Shown here piece by piece: positions 54,196 to 64,000 of a stretch of 64,000 bases of DNA; positions within the stretch are counted from its first letter, which is position 1; each line of letters starts with the position of its first letter. Position numbers and translations under genes: made by a program. The DNA comes from Panulirus ornatus. Its lineage: Eukaryota > Arthropoda > Malacostraca > Decapoda > Palinuridae. The notes under the pieces were generated by a model that was not told the DNA's origin, ran no database searches, and saw only the letters and a list, made by a program, of their open reading frames with translations. The stretch covers positions 5,925,297-5,989,296 of the forward strand of contig NC_092287.1 of NCBI RefSeq assembly GCF_036320965.1, in the 5' to 3' direction.

Positions 54196-55900
54196 CAGTC
54201 CTATACAGATCGTGTCGTACAGGCCAAGACTAGATGACTCCAGTGGCAGGAAACTTGGAGGGATTAGAGAATCCAGACTCTTGTTGATAGTATGGCCTGG
54301 TGACGTCCACAGTAGACGGTAGATACGACCATAAAGATAAAAAAAAGGGGATCATCCTGGGAAAGTGAAGAGTTCTCAAGACCAGAGTGATCAACTTGTG
54401 TGATTCCTTCAGCCTTGTGCAGGTAGACCCCAGGCCCACAGTAGATAGCAGTACATGTAGATCATGATTCTACAAACGACACGACAGTTTTCACATACAG
54501 AAGTAGATGTAAGCTCTATTCATCTATATCAGCTCATAATAGAGAAATGGCTGCTTGTATGAAGTGGAAATAAATGAATGTGAACGTGATACAACAGCAG
54601 AAAGCAGTGGGTTCTGGTATAGATTTTCTCGACGACAATTTTTTTGACTGGAAAAAGATCATTTGAGAGAGGATTCTAAACGCAAATCTTAATTAGATAT
54701 TTTGAGAAAGCAATTGGAATTTATAACGAGATCTTTATAAATATTTTGAGAAAGCGATTGGAATTTATAACGAGATCTTTAGAGAAAGTAACCTTGTATG
54801 TAACACAAGCATCTTGAGAGAGGCTATGCCAGAAAATCACCGAGCAGATGCCAGAGAAAGGGTGAATACGTACAAAATGGAAAGTACCTACCGATAGGAA
54901 ACTGTAGATGGGTAGAAGAAGGTCTGGGAAGAGAAGAAAAGGATAATGACGAAAGGAAATAAGAGGAAAGTATTGTGTGAGATGAGAAAGAATGTACATG
55001 AAGAAATGATTAAATTTCATTGAAGAAAAAAAAAAGAATGAAAAGGTGATATTGAACATGGAAAGAAATCCAAAGACACTTCACATATATGGAAAAAAAA
55101 AGAGGTTTTCTGGACCTTTTAAGGCAGAAGGCGAATACGAATGTGACTCCAAGGATATATGCTGGATGGTAATGATTGAACTGTATACATTGGTATTAAA
55201 CTCAGAATGGAACGAGAAATTGGTAGATGAACCGTTTGGTCAGTATGATGATAATGCAACTGACTTAGATATATTTAGATATCAGATGATGATATAATCG
55301 GTGGGATTAGGGCAACTCGGAGAAAATACAGCTCCACGTCCATATGGAATCCTAGCCATATTCCTCAAAAAGATAAAAAAAAAAAAAACCAGCAGTTACG
55401 GGAAGCAGTGATGATTGAGGTACAGTCTGGATGAAAGGAAATTTGCAAATGTAACACTAGACACAAAGGAAGATCCAAGCTGATACTCATACAGTTCGAA
55501 TCCTTTTGTGCCAACAGGATAAAGTACGCAATCCCAGTTATTAGCAGCCCATTACATTGTCACACATATGAGGGATTGATATAAGGAAAAAGAACTGATA
55601 TTGTTTTCCTTGACTTTGGAAAGGCATTTGTCGCAGGAAATCACAGTTTGGGCAACATGCTTGGCATTGGTTAGAACACGGATGAGAGGAGTAACACACA
55701 CACGCCTGGAGTGGGGTGTAGTTTCAGATGGGCCAGTGTATGAGATGGGATTGTGTATAAAGACTGGATTGGAAGGGTGGTGGCTTATTAAGGTTGGGTT
55801 CATTGTAGTGTTGATACATTTTTTTCATTGTTTTATTGATGGGGAGGGGGGGAATTTGTCCATATATTTTGTTGAAATGTGAGGTAGGGGGTGATTATTT
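54196..55900 (+). mobile_element. LINE-B remnant
   Basis: Plus strand. 54,310-54,440 carries a single diverged unit of the 56-bp array (ttctcaagaccagagtgatc). 54,580-54,660 matches 22,990-23,060. 55,012-55,033 matches 43,715-43,736. 55,315-55,375 reads as ENTAPRPYGILAIFLKK, a decayed SAPGPDGIPA-FLKK. 55,590-55,640 reads DIVFLDFGKAFVAGNH, the palm block. Ends in poorly matched sequence. Confidence 0.7.
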
Positions 55901-57400
55901 ATATATTTATTTATTTATGCTTGGATATTGATGGTTGATCTGGATGCTAACTAAGCGCCAAGCACATTGTGATTAGAATGTATTAATGGTATGTTTGTTT
56001 CCTTGTGCGGGTGTTGAATGTTTGCGGTACTTAGGCAGCTGGGGATCATTCATAGTTCTATGTTTTGTGTGGTTCAGAGCTTTTTCGTAAATTTTGCTCT
56101 GGACGGGTGAATGACGTGGGAGTTGAGTAGTAGTTTAGGTGGAGTGGATGAATTGTATGTATAGGACACTTGAGTGATTTTTTCCCCCCCAAATTTTAGG
56201 TTCCACTAAGTTCTCTAAGGGCAGTTAGTTTGTTTTAAGGCCTGCTTTGTGTTTGATGGTTGTGGTGTAGGAAAGCAAACGTCATGTGTCTCATTATATT
56301 CCCAGTATGGTCGTAGTTTTGTTGGGTGCGAGTGATTGATCGGGTGGATTCACGTATTGGCCAGGGTGATGCCAAGGGGCAGGTTGTATTCCTGGTTGTC
56401 CTGGGCTAAGACAGTGGCTTGATCGTTAGTATGGCTGTCATGGGCTGAGACTGTGGCCGATGGGTGATGTCTGTGTGCTCTGACGTCATCTGGTATGAGA
56501 CGACTTACTGCGGGTGATGAGAGGGGAAAAGGTCTTGTCGAGGGAGATTGGAACTGGGTTGGAGAAAGGACTGATCCTTGGTGAACTCCATGGTAGAGCC
56601 TGAGGACTTTGGAGGGGAAGCCTTTGTGGGTGACTCTGGCGTGGTTGCTTACACTGAGTTTGGTTTACGTGTCTTTTTTTGTCATTATTGTGGAAGGTGA
56701 TGCCAGGTATATATACAGAGAAAACTGTGTGAATTGGTATGTTATCCGTTGGTCGTAACGCCGTGGCAAGGAGTGTGTGTGGTTGGTTGCAACCGTCCAG
56801 GATGTGTTGTGTGAGTTTATTATTGGTTGAGTGATTGGGTCTCAGAATTGTGTGTAGGCGTGAGTTGAATATATTTCTCAACTAGGTTATGGATCAGTTT
56901 TTCAAGGGAGAATGCCTAATGAAGACATCATTGATACTGGGTGTTAGGAGGAGGAGGAGATCAGAGCTTGGTGGCCTCGATGGCTTTAGGACGAGTTTTA
57001 TGTTGGAAGTTTCCAAATGTTTCGTATATTTTGACTAGGATTGCAATTGGTGTGAAGCGATTTTTTGAAAGTTGGAGGTATATTTTGAGAGTGTGTGTCG
57101 TAGGGAACAACTGTTTTAAGGTTTTGCATTGCCAGTCATGGTTGTGAAGGGTGGGGTCAGCATATGTTTTATGCATGTTTTGCGCCACTGTCCAGTTCGA
57201 GGGTATGGTTGGTGTTTTGACTGATAATTGGTGGGTCGTGGTTTATGAGTGGTTTTTTGTTGTCTTTGGAAGCAAGGGATGTTCCGTTGGTTTGGGTTAG
57301 AAGGCCATTATATATGTATTTGGGTGTGATCGATGTGAACGTTATCATCATCGCTTGTCAGTGTTGTTTTATGGTGGTTTCGTAGTTCGTAGTGTTAATA
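55901..57400 (-). mobile_element. LINE-D (Jockey-like) RT remnant
   Basis: The minus strand, 56,486-56,881, encodes NIFNSRLHTILRPNHSTNN and LTQHILDGCNQP, then a TALRPTDNI block, matching the Jockey-group sequence P-QHGFRP-HSTATAL---I-DGFNQ---P-R-VLVALD. 56,680-56,810 matches 32,460-32,600 of another copy. Frames broken downstream. Confidence 0.7.
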
Positions 57401-57668
57401 AGAAAGGAGTACCAGTTTGGAGTTTGCCTTTCAGGGCTGAGGTTAGTTGATGGCATTGCTTAACGTTTGGATATGTCGTGGGTAGCGTATTTCTGCGTTT
57501 TGTGTGCTCGGCAAATTGTGGGGAGACGTTTGGGTTACATTTTGTTTTATATTTTATCCTCGTTTTTTTGGTGTTTTTTTTCCTGGCCTGGTTGGATGTG
57601 TTGAAGTGCGAGATGATACGGGAGTGAGAAATGCCCTGTGATGAAGGTTTGGGGGGCTTGAAATGTGT

Positions 57669-57721
<53 letters not shown>

Positions 57722-57827
57722 TGTAGACAAGTGTGTGTGTGTGTGTGTGTGACTAGGGTTGGTAAAGGAGTCGTAGGATTAGTTTTGTGAAGGTTGTGTT
57801 TGTGTATTTTGTGTTGCTGCTTGGTGA

Positions 57828-57858
<31 letters not shown>

Positions 57859-58090
57859 CGTGCGTGGTGCGATTGTCAGGGTTTGAGTCAGTGTTTGAGT
57901 GGATGCTGCGTGTCCAGGGGCCCGCTTGAGTCGTCCCTTTTGGAGGTGACCGCCTCGGAAGGCAGCTGGGGCACCTGTAGAGGCCAGAGCTCCTTTGGTG
58001 ATTGGGGGGGGGGGGGGTTGACATTGTGGGCACATCTCTCTGGTGTGGTCCAGGGTTGAGGTTAAATATCACAGGCTTCCATTTGGTAGT

Positions 58091-58155
<65 letters not shown>

Positions 58156-58289
58156 CAGGCTACTATTTGTGGGAAGAACGTGGGGGGGGGGGGGGGCGAC
58201 CCCGTCCCTAACCTGCCAACAGAGTCCCACGTTGGGACAAGTCGTAAGCGAGCCAAACCTGTGCGTGTTGGTAGATGCTGTAAGAATAT
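57401..58289. other. Unassigned, with CT, TG and GA microsatellites
   Basis: (CT)n 57,675-57,719, (TG)n 57,731-57,752 and 57,826-57,860, G-run 58,006-58,017, (GA)n 58,094-58,152, G-run 58,182-58,194. No gene recognised. Confidence 0.6.
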
Positions 58290-58690
58290 CTTTCAAGTAA
58301 ATGGTTAAGGAAATACTTGGAAAAACACAGAGAGTTGATCGAGGAAGGAGGAGATTAAAAGATGGTTTTAGAGGCGAGAGAGAGCTAATTCATAAGGAGA
58401 GGCTGAAAGGTTTAAATTTGCCCACTTTGGAAGAGCGAAGAGTGAGGGGTGACCCATTATAACTTTTTCAGTTTTTTTTTTTTTTTTTTTTTGAAATGTC
58501 GATAACTTGCAGAGGGAACGGGTCATTGAGGAATGATTAGGGAATGAGCGACTCACGCGGGAAACGGCGATCAAGCATGAAGAAAGAATGTGGGTGAATG
58601 AAACATGATGACTTTGGACATGGTTAATGCGGACAGCATCACTTCATATTTTGAGGTGTATGATAGTAAAGAATATTGAAGCTATGGGGC
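58290..58690 (+). mobile_element. LINE-C (CR1-like) 3' end
   Basis: Plus strand reads REELIHKERLKGLNLPTLEE, then RRVRGDPL, the conserved CR1-type C-terminus YEERLK-LNLPTLEERR-RGD. Interrupted by a T-run (58,473-58,492). 58,615-58,640 (tttggacatggttaatgcgg) matches 63,494-63,513, the same 3' part of the copy at 61.3-63.6 kb. Confidence 0.75.
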
Positions 58691-58842
58691 CCTCGCTTGT
58701 GTGAACCTCCTCCATCCTACAGTATAAGTAGGTAATTTACGAAACAAAACGCAAAAACTAGGTTTGTCTCGGCCTACATCCAACTCAGGTGTTTATCATT
58801 CTCTCGTTGAGTTGGTTCATAAATGGGTTCCTGTCTATGTAT

Positions 58843-58930
58843 ATATATATCCTAGCTATAGCATAGCAGTAGTGCTCCCGCCTCCTACGCAGGGGACCCG
58901 GGTTCGATCCTGGCTGTTGGAGGTTAGTAT
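58843..58930 (+). mobile_element. tRNA-like sequence, SINE head
   Basis: tatagcatagcagtagtgct, cccgcctcctacgcaggg, acccgggttcgatcctggct. Box A-like tagcatagcagtag and box B ggttcgatcc (58,901-58,910) with a T-arm that pairs CCGG with CTGG. The acceptor stem does not close well, so it is read as a tRNA-derived SINE head or tRNA pseudogene, not a functional tRNA. Confidence 0.55.
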
Positions 58931-58965
58931 GTTATATTGTAGTGCGCGTTCATATGCACTGTTTA

Positions 58966-58966
<1 letters not shown>

Positions 58967-59017
<51 letters not shown>

Positions 59018-59018
59018 C

Positions 59019-59099
<81 letters not shown>
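58967..59099. repeat. Two (TA)n tracts split by a Penelope-end scrap
   Basis: TA to 59,014, ttcctac, then TA to 59,099. The scrap ttcctac is the outermost sequence of the Penelope end that follows. Confidence 0.95.
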
Positions 59100-59101
<2 letters not shown>

Positions 59102-59177
59102 CTACGAGTCCACAGGGAAAATGAAACGCGAAAAGTTCCCAAGTGCACTTTCGTGTAATAACATCATCAGGGGAGAC

Positions 59178-59180
<3 letters not shown>
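59099..59180 (-). mobile_element. Penelope-like element end fragment
   Basis: ttcctacgagtccacaggga, aagttcccaagtgcactttc, gtgtaataacatcatcaggg, homologous to 20,963-21,045. Flanked on both sides by (TA)n. Confidence 0.65.
59134..59175 (-). ncRNA. Hammerhead ribozyme, copy 3, partly damaged
   Basis: Minus strand: stem I UCCC, CUGAUGA (59,164-59,170), shortened stem II (three bases lost relative to copy 1), GAAA, stem III AGU-GC-ACU, U17, GGGA. Stems I and III and both core strands are intact. Stem II is reduced to two pairs. Confidence 0.55.

Positions 59181-59254
<74 letters not shown>
59180..59254. repeat. (TA)n microsatellite
   Basis: 75 bases of TA followed by a short CA run. Confidence 0.97.
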
Positions 59255-59265
<11 letters not shown>

Positions 59266-59850
59266 TACAACATATAGAGACGTTTAATTCTCACCCGTTT
59301 TGCACAAATAGTATTCACACACATTTATAATGTATTGCGTTTTATAAAGAGTCACGACTTTTATGAGAAAGAATGGCTAACTTTAGGGTGGTGAATAAGT
59401 GTTGCCACATGTTTGATATATAGAATAACAGCTCTGACTTGATGAAAGTGTGTAAAGTTTATGTATAACTAAAATGGAACGCTGTCAAGAGTCTGGTAAA
59501 TTATACGAGTTTTCCTCACGATTTAAGATTTTTTTTTGCTCGTAAGTTTCATTACTGTTAATGGAATTACTTTGGGGGGATCAATTTGAGACCGTTAACA
59601 ATGCACGAGACAAGAAGACAGGAATTACAGGTTTTGATTTGGGCAGGAAAATTAGACTGGAGGTGTTGGACAAGCTTACGAAACACAGGACAAGCCAAAA
59701 TACTGTACTAAGGAGTTTGTTTCAAATAGGACTACGGTCTGGGAGGGAACCCTGTAAGGATATGTACCAATTTCAGTCAGTCATAACAAGGTCCATAGGG
59801 AAGCGACAGAGATCTAGATGGAAGAGAAACCACAAGAGAACCAGTTTTTG
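59255..59850 (+). other. Unassigned flank of the 30-bp array
   Basis: An open frame begins at 59,561 (MELLWGDQFETVNNARDKKT, then GFDLGRKIRLEVLDKLTKH) and continues into the array. The non-repeat part, about 97 codons, is not a recognised domain. It may be the 5' part of the LINE-C copy that lies beyond the array. Confidence 0.3.
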
Positions 59851-61230
59851 GTCATATGGGAAATTGTTAATGACCAGGGCCAGATATGGGAAATTGTTAA
59901 TGACCAGGACCAGATATGGGAAATTGTTAATGACCAGGACCAGATATGGGAAATTGTTAATGACCAGGACCAGATATGGGAAATTGTTAATAACCAGGGC
60001 CAGATATGGGAAATTGTTAATGACCAGGAGCAGATATGGGAAATTGTTAATAACCAGGGCCAGATATGGGAAATTGTTAATGACCAGGAGCAGATATGGG
60101 AAATTGTTAATGATCAGGAGCAGATATGGGAAATTGTTAATAACCAGGGCCAGATATGGGAAATTGTTAATGACCAGGGCCAGATATGGGAAATTGTTAA
60201 TGACCAGGAGCAGATATGGGAAATTGTTAATGACCAGGACCAGATATGGGAAATTGTTAATGACCAGGAGCAGATATGGGAAATTGTTAATAACCAGGGC
60301 CAGATATGGGAAATTGTTAATGACCAGGGCCAGATATGGGAAATTGTTAATGACCAGGAGCAGATATGGGAAATTGTTAATGACCAGGAGCAGATATGGG
60401 AAATTGTTAATGACCAGGGCCAGATATGGGAAATTGTTAATGACCAGGGCCAGATATGGGAAATTGTTAATGACCAGGAGCAGATATGGGAAATTGTTAA
60501 TAACCAGGGCCAGATATGGGAAATTGTTAATGACCAGGAGCAGATATGGGAAATTGTTAATGATCAGGAGCAGATATGGGAAATTGTTAATGACCAGGAC
60601 CAGATATGGGAAATTGTTAATGACCAGGGCCAGATATGGGAAATTGTTAATGACCAGGAGCAGATATGGGAAATTGTTAATAACCAGGGCCAGATATGGG
60701 AAATTGTTAATGACCAGGAGCAGATATGGGAAATTGTTAATAACCAGGGCCAGATATGGGAAATTGTTAATGACCAGGAGCAGATATGGGAAATTGTTAA
60801 TAACCAGGGCCAGATATGGGAAATTGTTAATGACCAGGAGCAGATATGGGAAATTGTTAATGATCAGGAGCAGATATGGGAAATTGTTAATGACCAGGAG
60901 CAGATATGGGAAATTGTTAATGACCAGGACCAGATATGGGAAGTTGTTAATGACCAGGAGCAGATATGGGAAATTGTTAATGACCAGGAGCAGATATGGG
61001 AAATTGTTAATGACCAGGACCAGATATGGGAAATTGTTAATGACCAGGAGCAGATATGGGAAATTGTTAATGACCAGGAGCAGATATGGGAAATTGTTAA
61101 TGACCAGGACCAGATATGGGAAATTGTTAATGACCAGGACCAGATATGGGAAATTGTTAATGACCAGGACCAGATATGGGAAATTGTTAATGACCAGGAC
61201 CAGATATGGGAAATTGTTAATGACCAGGAC
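59851..61230. repeat. 30-bp minisatellite, 46 units, no indels
   Basis: 46 consecutive units of exactly 30 bp: cagatatgggaaattgttaa followed by a variable tgaccaggac, tgaccaggag, tgaccagggc, taaccagggc or tgatcaggag. Plus frames read QIWEIVNDQD (D, E or G last) or RYGKLLMTRT (T, S or A last). The third frame has TAA in each unit. The 477- and 557-codon frames result from the unit being a multiple of 3 and give no evidence of a protein. Confidence 0.97.
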
Positions 61231-61705
61231 CTAAATTTAACACAAACTTGAGGTCGAATTGAAGAGACTGAGGAGTCAGTCGAACAGTTTTGAGGGATTT
61301 CATGGGATGAGAGAGAGGAGTTGAGGGATCTGATAAATATCGTAATTGGGAAGCCAAAAAAAGAATTTTTAGTTGATAGGATTCCGGAGGTACATACACA
61401 ATCACGAGAGAGAAAATGAATTCTTTTTCCAATGAAGTCGCATAGATCCGGTCGAGATGTAGAGGCTGTTCACTTTAAAGGAAGGACTAAAACAGTCAAA
61501 GAATCTTTTCAGTATTGAGTGTGTAGGTATAGACGGAGTCATTTTGGCAGCAGATCTGGTTAGAGGAAAGGGTTAAAACATATGCTGAATCTCTTTGTTG
61601 ATAATGGGGAAGAAAATGCAGAAGGCAGTAGTTTTCGTTGGGTGATGACAGAGGCAGTGTTTGAAGGTGGATGCAGAGGAACAAAGACCTGGTGTCATAC
61701 AGAGG

Positions 61706-61765
<60 letters not shown>

Positions 61766-62290
61766 GTATAATAGTGGTTATTATACAAGCAAGAGTTTTC
61801 GTCGTGACAGATTCGGCAATGGAGTTCGAGTAGCCAGAAGCCAGGGCTTTGTACCGGGAGGAGGGGAATCTCTCTAGCCTCCTATATAGAGGGAATGAAT
61901 AGTAAGGAGGAGGAGGAGGAAAGATTAGGTGTAAAATGAATAGCAAAAAAAAAGCAGAGGAGCTAGTGCAGTGGTGAATGCATATGGTGGAGGGCCTTCC
62001 AGCCGGCCAGCACCTGCAGGGTTATAAGAGAGGTGAGTGAGAGCACCAGGATGAGGAAGGAGGAACAACGAAAGTTTGAAAAGAAGATCAAGAAAAAAAA
62101 AATAAAGGGAAAAAGTCCGAACTGTTTCCATAGATTTACCGGACGTCACTTGTAATTTCCAAAGCAGCTCATGAGGGTAAGGGATTTCGAAGGAAGAACT
62201 GGTGCGAGGAAAGGAAATTACGTTAAGTTCATAATCGTTTCTCTTTGGAAGACTTTATACCCTACAACACCACTGAGATGGGAAGGGAAG

Positions 62291-62333
<43 letters not shown>

Positions 62334-62651
62334 GACATCGAGATGTCCACAAATGAAGTGAGCAGAATACGAAAAGGTCTTGACCTAAACAAGGCTTATG
62401 CTCCTGATGAAATTGCGCCACGTACGGTGAAGATGAGTACTACTATTTGTTGTTAGATGTCACTGAAGACTATGCCTAAGGGGAAGGAATAGGGCGACCT
62501 CGCTATAAGAAAGGGAGACGAGTAACAGATGCAGAACTACAGACCCGTCTCAATGGCGAGTGTAGATTATAAAAGATTGTTAGAAAGCTACATGGGTGAC
62601 TTTGTAAAAGATTGAAAGCAAATGGATGACTTTTAACAGAGGGGGGAGATG

Positions 62652-62717
<66 letters not shown>

Positions 62718-63640
62718 ACGGTTTTAGAGAAAGGAGGTCATGTTTAAAAGAAACCTGTTTAGATTTCTCTTAGAGGGTGAGCTTTGCCTGGGACATAAAG
62801 GAAGACTGGTTGAATTGTTTGTTTTAGGACTGCCGGAAAGCATTTGACACTGTACCGCATGGGAAGCTCATTGAAAGATACGAGACCACATTGCAGTAAT
62901 CAGGAAACTCGTCAGTGGATAGCTGACCTCGGTGGAAGGGAACGAGGGGCGCGTGGCATAGGAACCTCCTCCAATTGGGTCAACGTGACCAGCGGAGTGC
63001 TCCAGGGTTCTTCTCTGTGGCCCTTTCTCTTCTCGAGCATTGTAAATTACTAAGTTGAAAGTATGGATTCCCACCTGTTTTTGTTTGCAGATGTGGCAAA
63101 GGTCAAGGGGGAAATAATAACGAAAAGGATTGCATTAGTTTACAAGGGTACTTAAAACAGACCAAATTTGGTGTTATATATATGGTTGGCCATGTTCAAC
63201 CCGAGCAAGTGTAACAAGAGATGGTACCAGAATTTGGAGGTATTAGTTACAGGGAAAGGCTATTGGCTTTGTATTTTCCCATCTTGGCAGAGAGAAGAGC
63301 GAAGCGAGACCTGATCACAGCCCCTAAGTTTTTTAAAAAGATTTTGTGACTTAGAAATGGAACAGTTCTCGAGAAATGTGGGGCTAGAGTAACCAGAGGA
63401 CATAACATGAAGAAAGAAACTTTCAACAATAAAAGTTGAAAACGAATACTTTTATGATATATGAGTGGTGGATGATGGGTATAAGATGGCTTGAGGACAT
63501 GGTTAATGCGGGCAGTATACATACTGTAAGAACTTGTATGATGGTAGATAAAAATCAAGAGATGGGGCGACATGGACTGCAAAACTCCCCTCCCCCCGTA
63601 CAATGCAAAAAGATTAATCACACACACTAATAGACAGTTC
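61231..63640 (+). mobile_element. LINE-C (CR1-like) remnant with RT
   Basis: Plus strand. 62,331-62,430 reads EDIEMSTNEVSRIRKGLDLN and KAYAPDEIAPRTVK. 62,540-62,610 holds a decayed RPVSMASVDYK block. 62,820-62,870 reads DCRKAFDTVPHGKLIERY (palm motif A). 62,905-63,040 reads QWIADLGGRERGARGIGTSS, NWVNVTSGVLQGSSLWPFLF. 63,085-63,100 is a decayed LFADD block. 63,250-63,420 reads YRERLLALYFPILAERRAKR, then TRGHNMKKET, the CR1-type C-terminus. Frameshifts throughout. Contains (GA)n at 61,710-61,760 and 62,657-62,717, and a T-run at 62,295-62,330. Confidence 0.82.
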
Positions 63641-63915
63641 AGTTCTCCTTGGACAAAAGGGAGTAAAATTTTGCAACTCAAAAAGGTATCTCTCATTTTA
63701 TGATTAAATTCTCATAAATGATGCTTCATGTGCTAATCAGCTAAAGTTGTGTTATTTGTAATGTTATGAAGGGGATCAGTTGAAGACCTCGAGCCCTCAT
63801 GGCACGACTCCAGTGCCAAGAAAGTCTGGTATAGATTCCGACATTACCAGATGTGTAGAGGTAAGAGGATACGAAAGAGAGTCCAGCAGAGGAACACTTG
63901 GAAATGTTTTGAGAA
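63641..63915. other. Unassigned, possible LINE-B 5' flank
   Basis: ggcacgactccagtgccaag (63,801-63,820) resembles gatgactccagtggcaggaa at 54,233, the flank of a LINE-B copy. No gene. Confidence 0.35.
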
Positions 63916-64000
63916 CTTGTTAAAGAGCAAGATCAGAAGGTAACGTAACCAGTGTGAAGGAGCAAGATGAAAACGCAACATAACCAGTGTTAAGGAGCAA
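63916..64000. repeat. Start of an about 35-bp tandem array
   Basis: Two and a half units of aaggagcaagatgaaaacgc followed by aacataaccagtgtt. It runs off the window end. Confidence 0.8.

Noticed and set aside
57547..58072. Pro/Thr/His-rich minus-strand frame of 162 codons
   Set aside because: Runs through TG, CT and G-run microsatellites; composition is explained by them.
58843..58930. Functional tRNA gene
   Set aside because: The T arm and boxes are recognisable but the acceptor stem does not close and the element sits in a TA-rich repeat setting; called a SINE head or pseudogene.
59561..61234. 557- and 477-codon open frames
   Set aside because: They are the two stop-free plus readings of a 30-bp minisatellite; no domain and no codon constraint visible.

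Overview
The window is repeat-saturated eukaryotic DNA with spliceosomal introns, most likely from an arthropod. A decapod crustacean is my best guess, because of the very dense TA, GA and CA microsatellites, the many non-LTR retrotransposon remnants and a Penelope-like element. Nothing prokaryotic is present. Only one stretch looks like host protein-coding sequence: an internal exon at 927-1413 with good splice signals. It encodes a Pro/Ser/acidic-rich linker with a basic NLS and SUMO-consensus sites, as expected of a nuclear regulator. Almost all other open reading frames are retroelement debris or translated simple repeats.

I separated four non-LTR families by their own motifs and gave them local names. 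LINE-A (endonuclease-RT type, 3' end with a GC hairpin followed by an A/TA tail) accounts for most of 1-14.9 kb and for pieces at 20.7, 25.5-26.8, 38.5-40.7, 48.5 and 49.9-50.5 kb. LINE-B occurs at 22.9-25.3, 40.7-41.8, 43.5-45.5 and 54.2-55.9 kb. LINE-C (CR1-like) occurs at 15.2-16.7, 58.3-58.7 and 61.3-63.6 kb. LINE-D (Jockey-like, all minus) occurs at 3.4-4.2, 31.4-32.9 and 56.0-57.4 kb. Short elements carrying both ends of LINE-A lie around 2.7, 9.6, 48.8 and 50.6-51.3 kb, and tRNA-derived SINEs at 21.2, 49.8, 53.1-53.3 and 58.9 kb. A minus-strand Penelope-like element (33.2-34.7 kb) has RT, linker and GIY-YIG parts. Three detached fragments (21.0, 39.6, 59.1 kb) fold as minimal hammerhead ribozymes. 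A Tigger/pogo transposase remnant lies at 46.2-46.8 kb.

A second layer is tandem DNA. There are minisatellites with units of 30, 31, 31, 32, 39, 40, 41, 56, about 60 and 73 bp, and many lie on the 5' side of, or inside, LINE-B and LINE-C remnants. There are also about 16 long (TA)n tracts, many abutting the 3' hairpin of LINE-A or its short derivatives or a Penelope end.

The best leads are: the hammerhead-bearing Penelope ends, with one compensatory base change; a (TA)n tract grown exactly inside the YIG codons of the Penelope nuclease; a perfect 99-bp-arm palindrome of the short LINE-A derivative; and the recurring link between minisatellites and LINE 5' sides. No CRISPR array, rRNA, clear functional tRNA gene or intact autonomous transposon was found.
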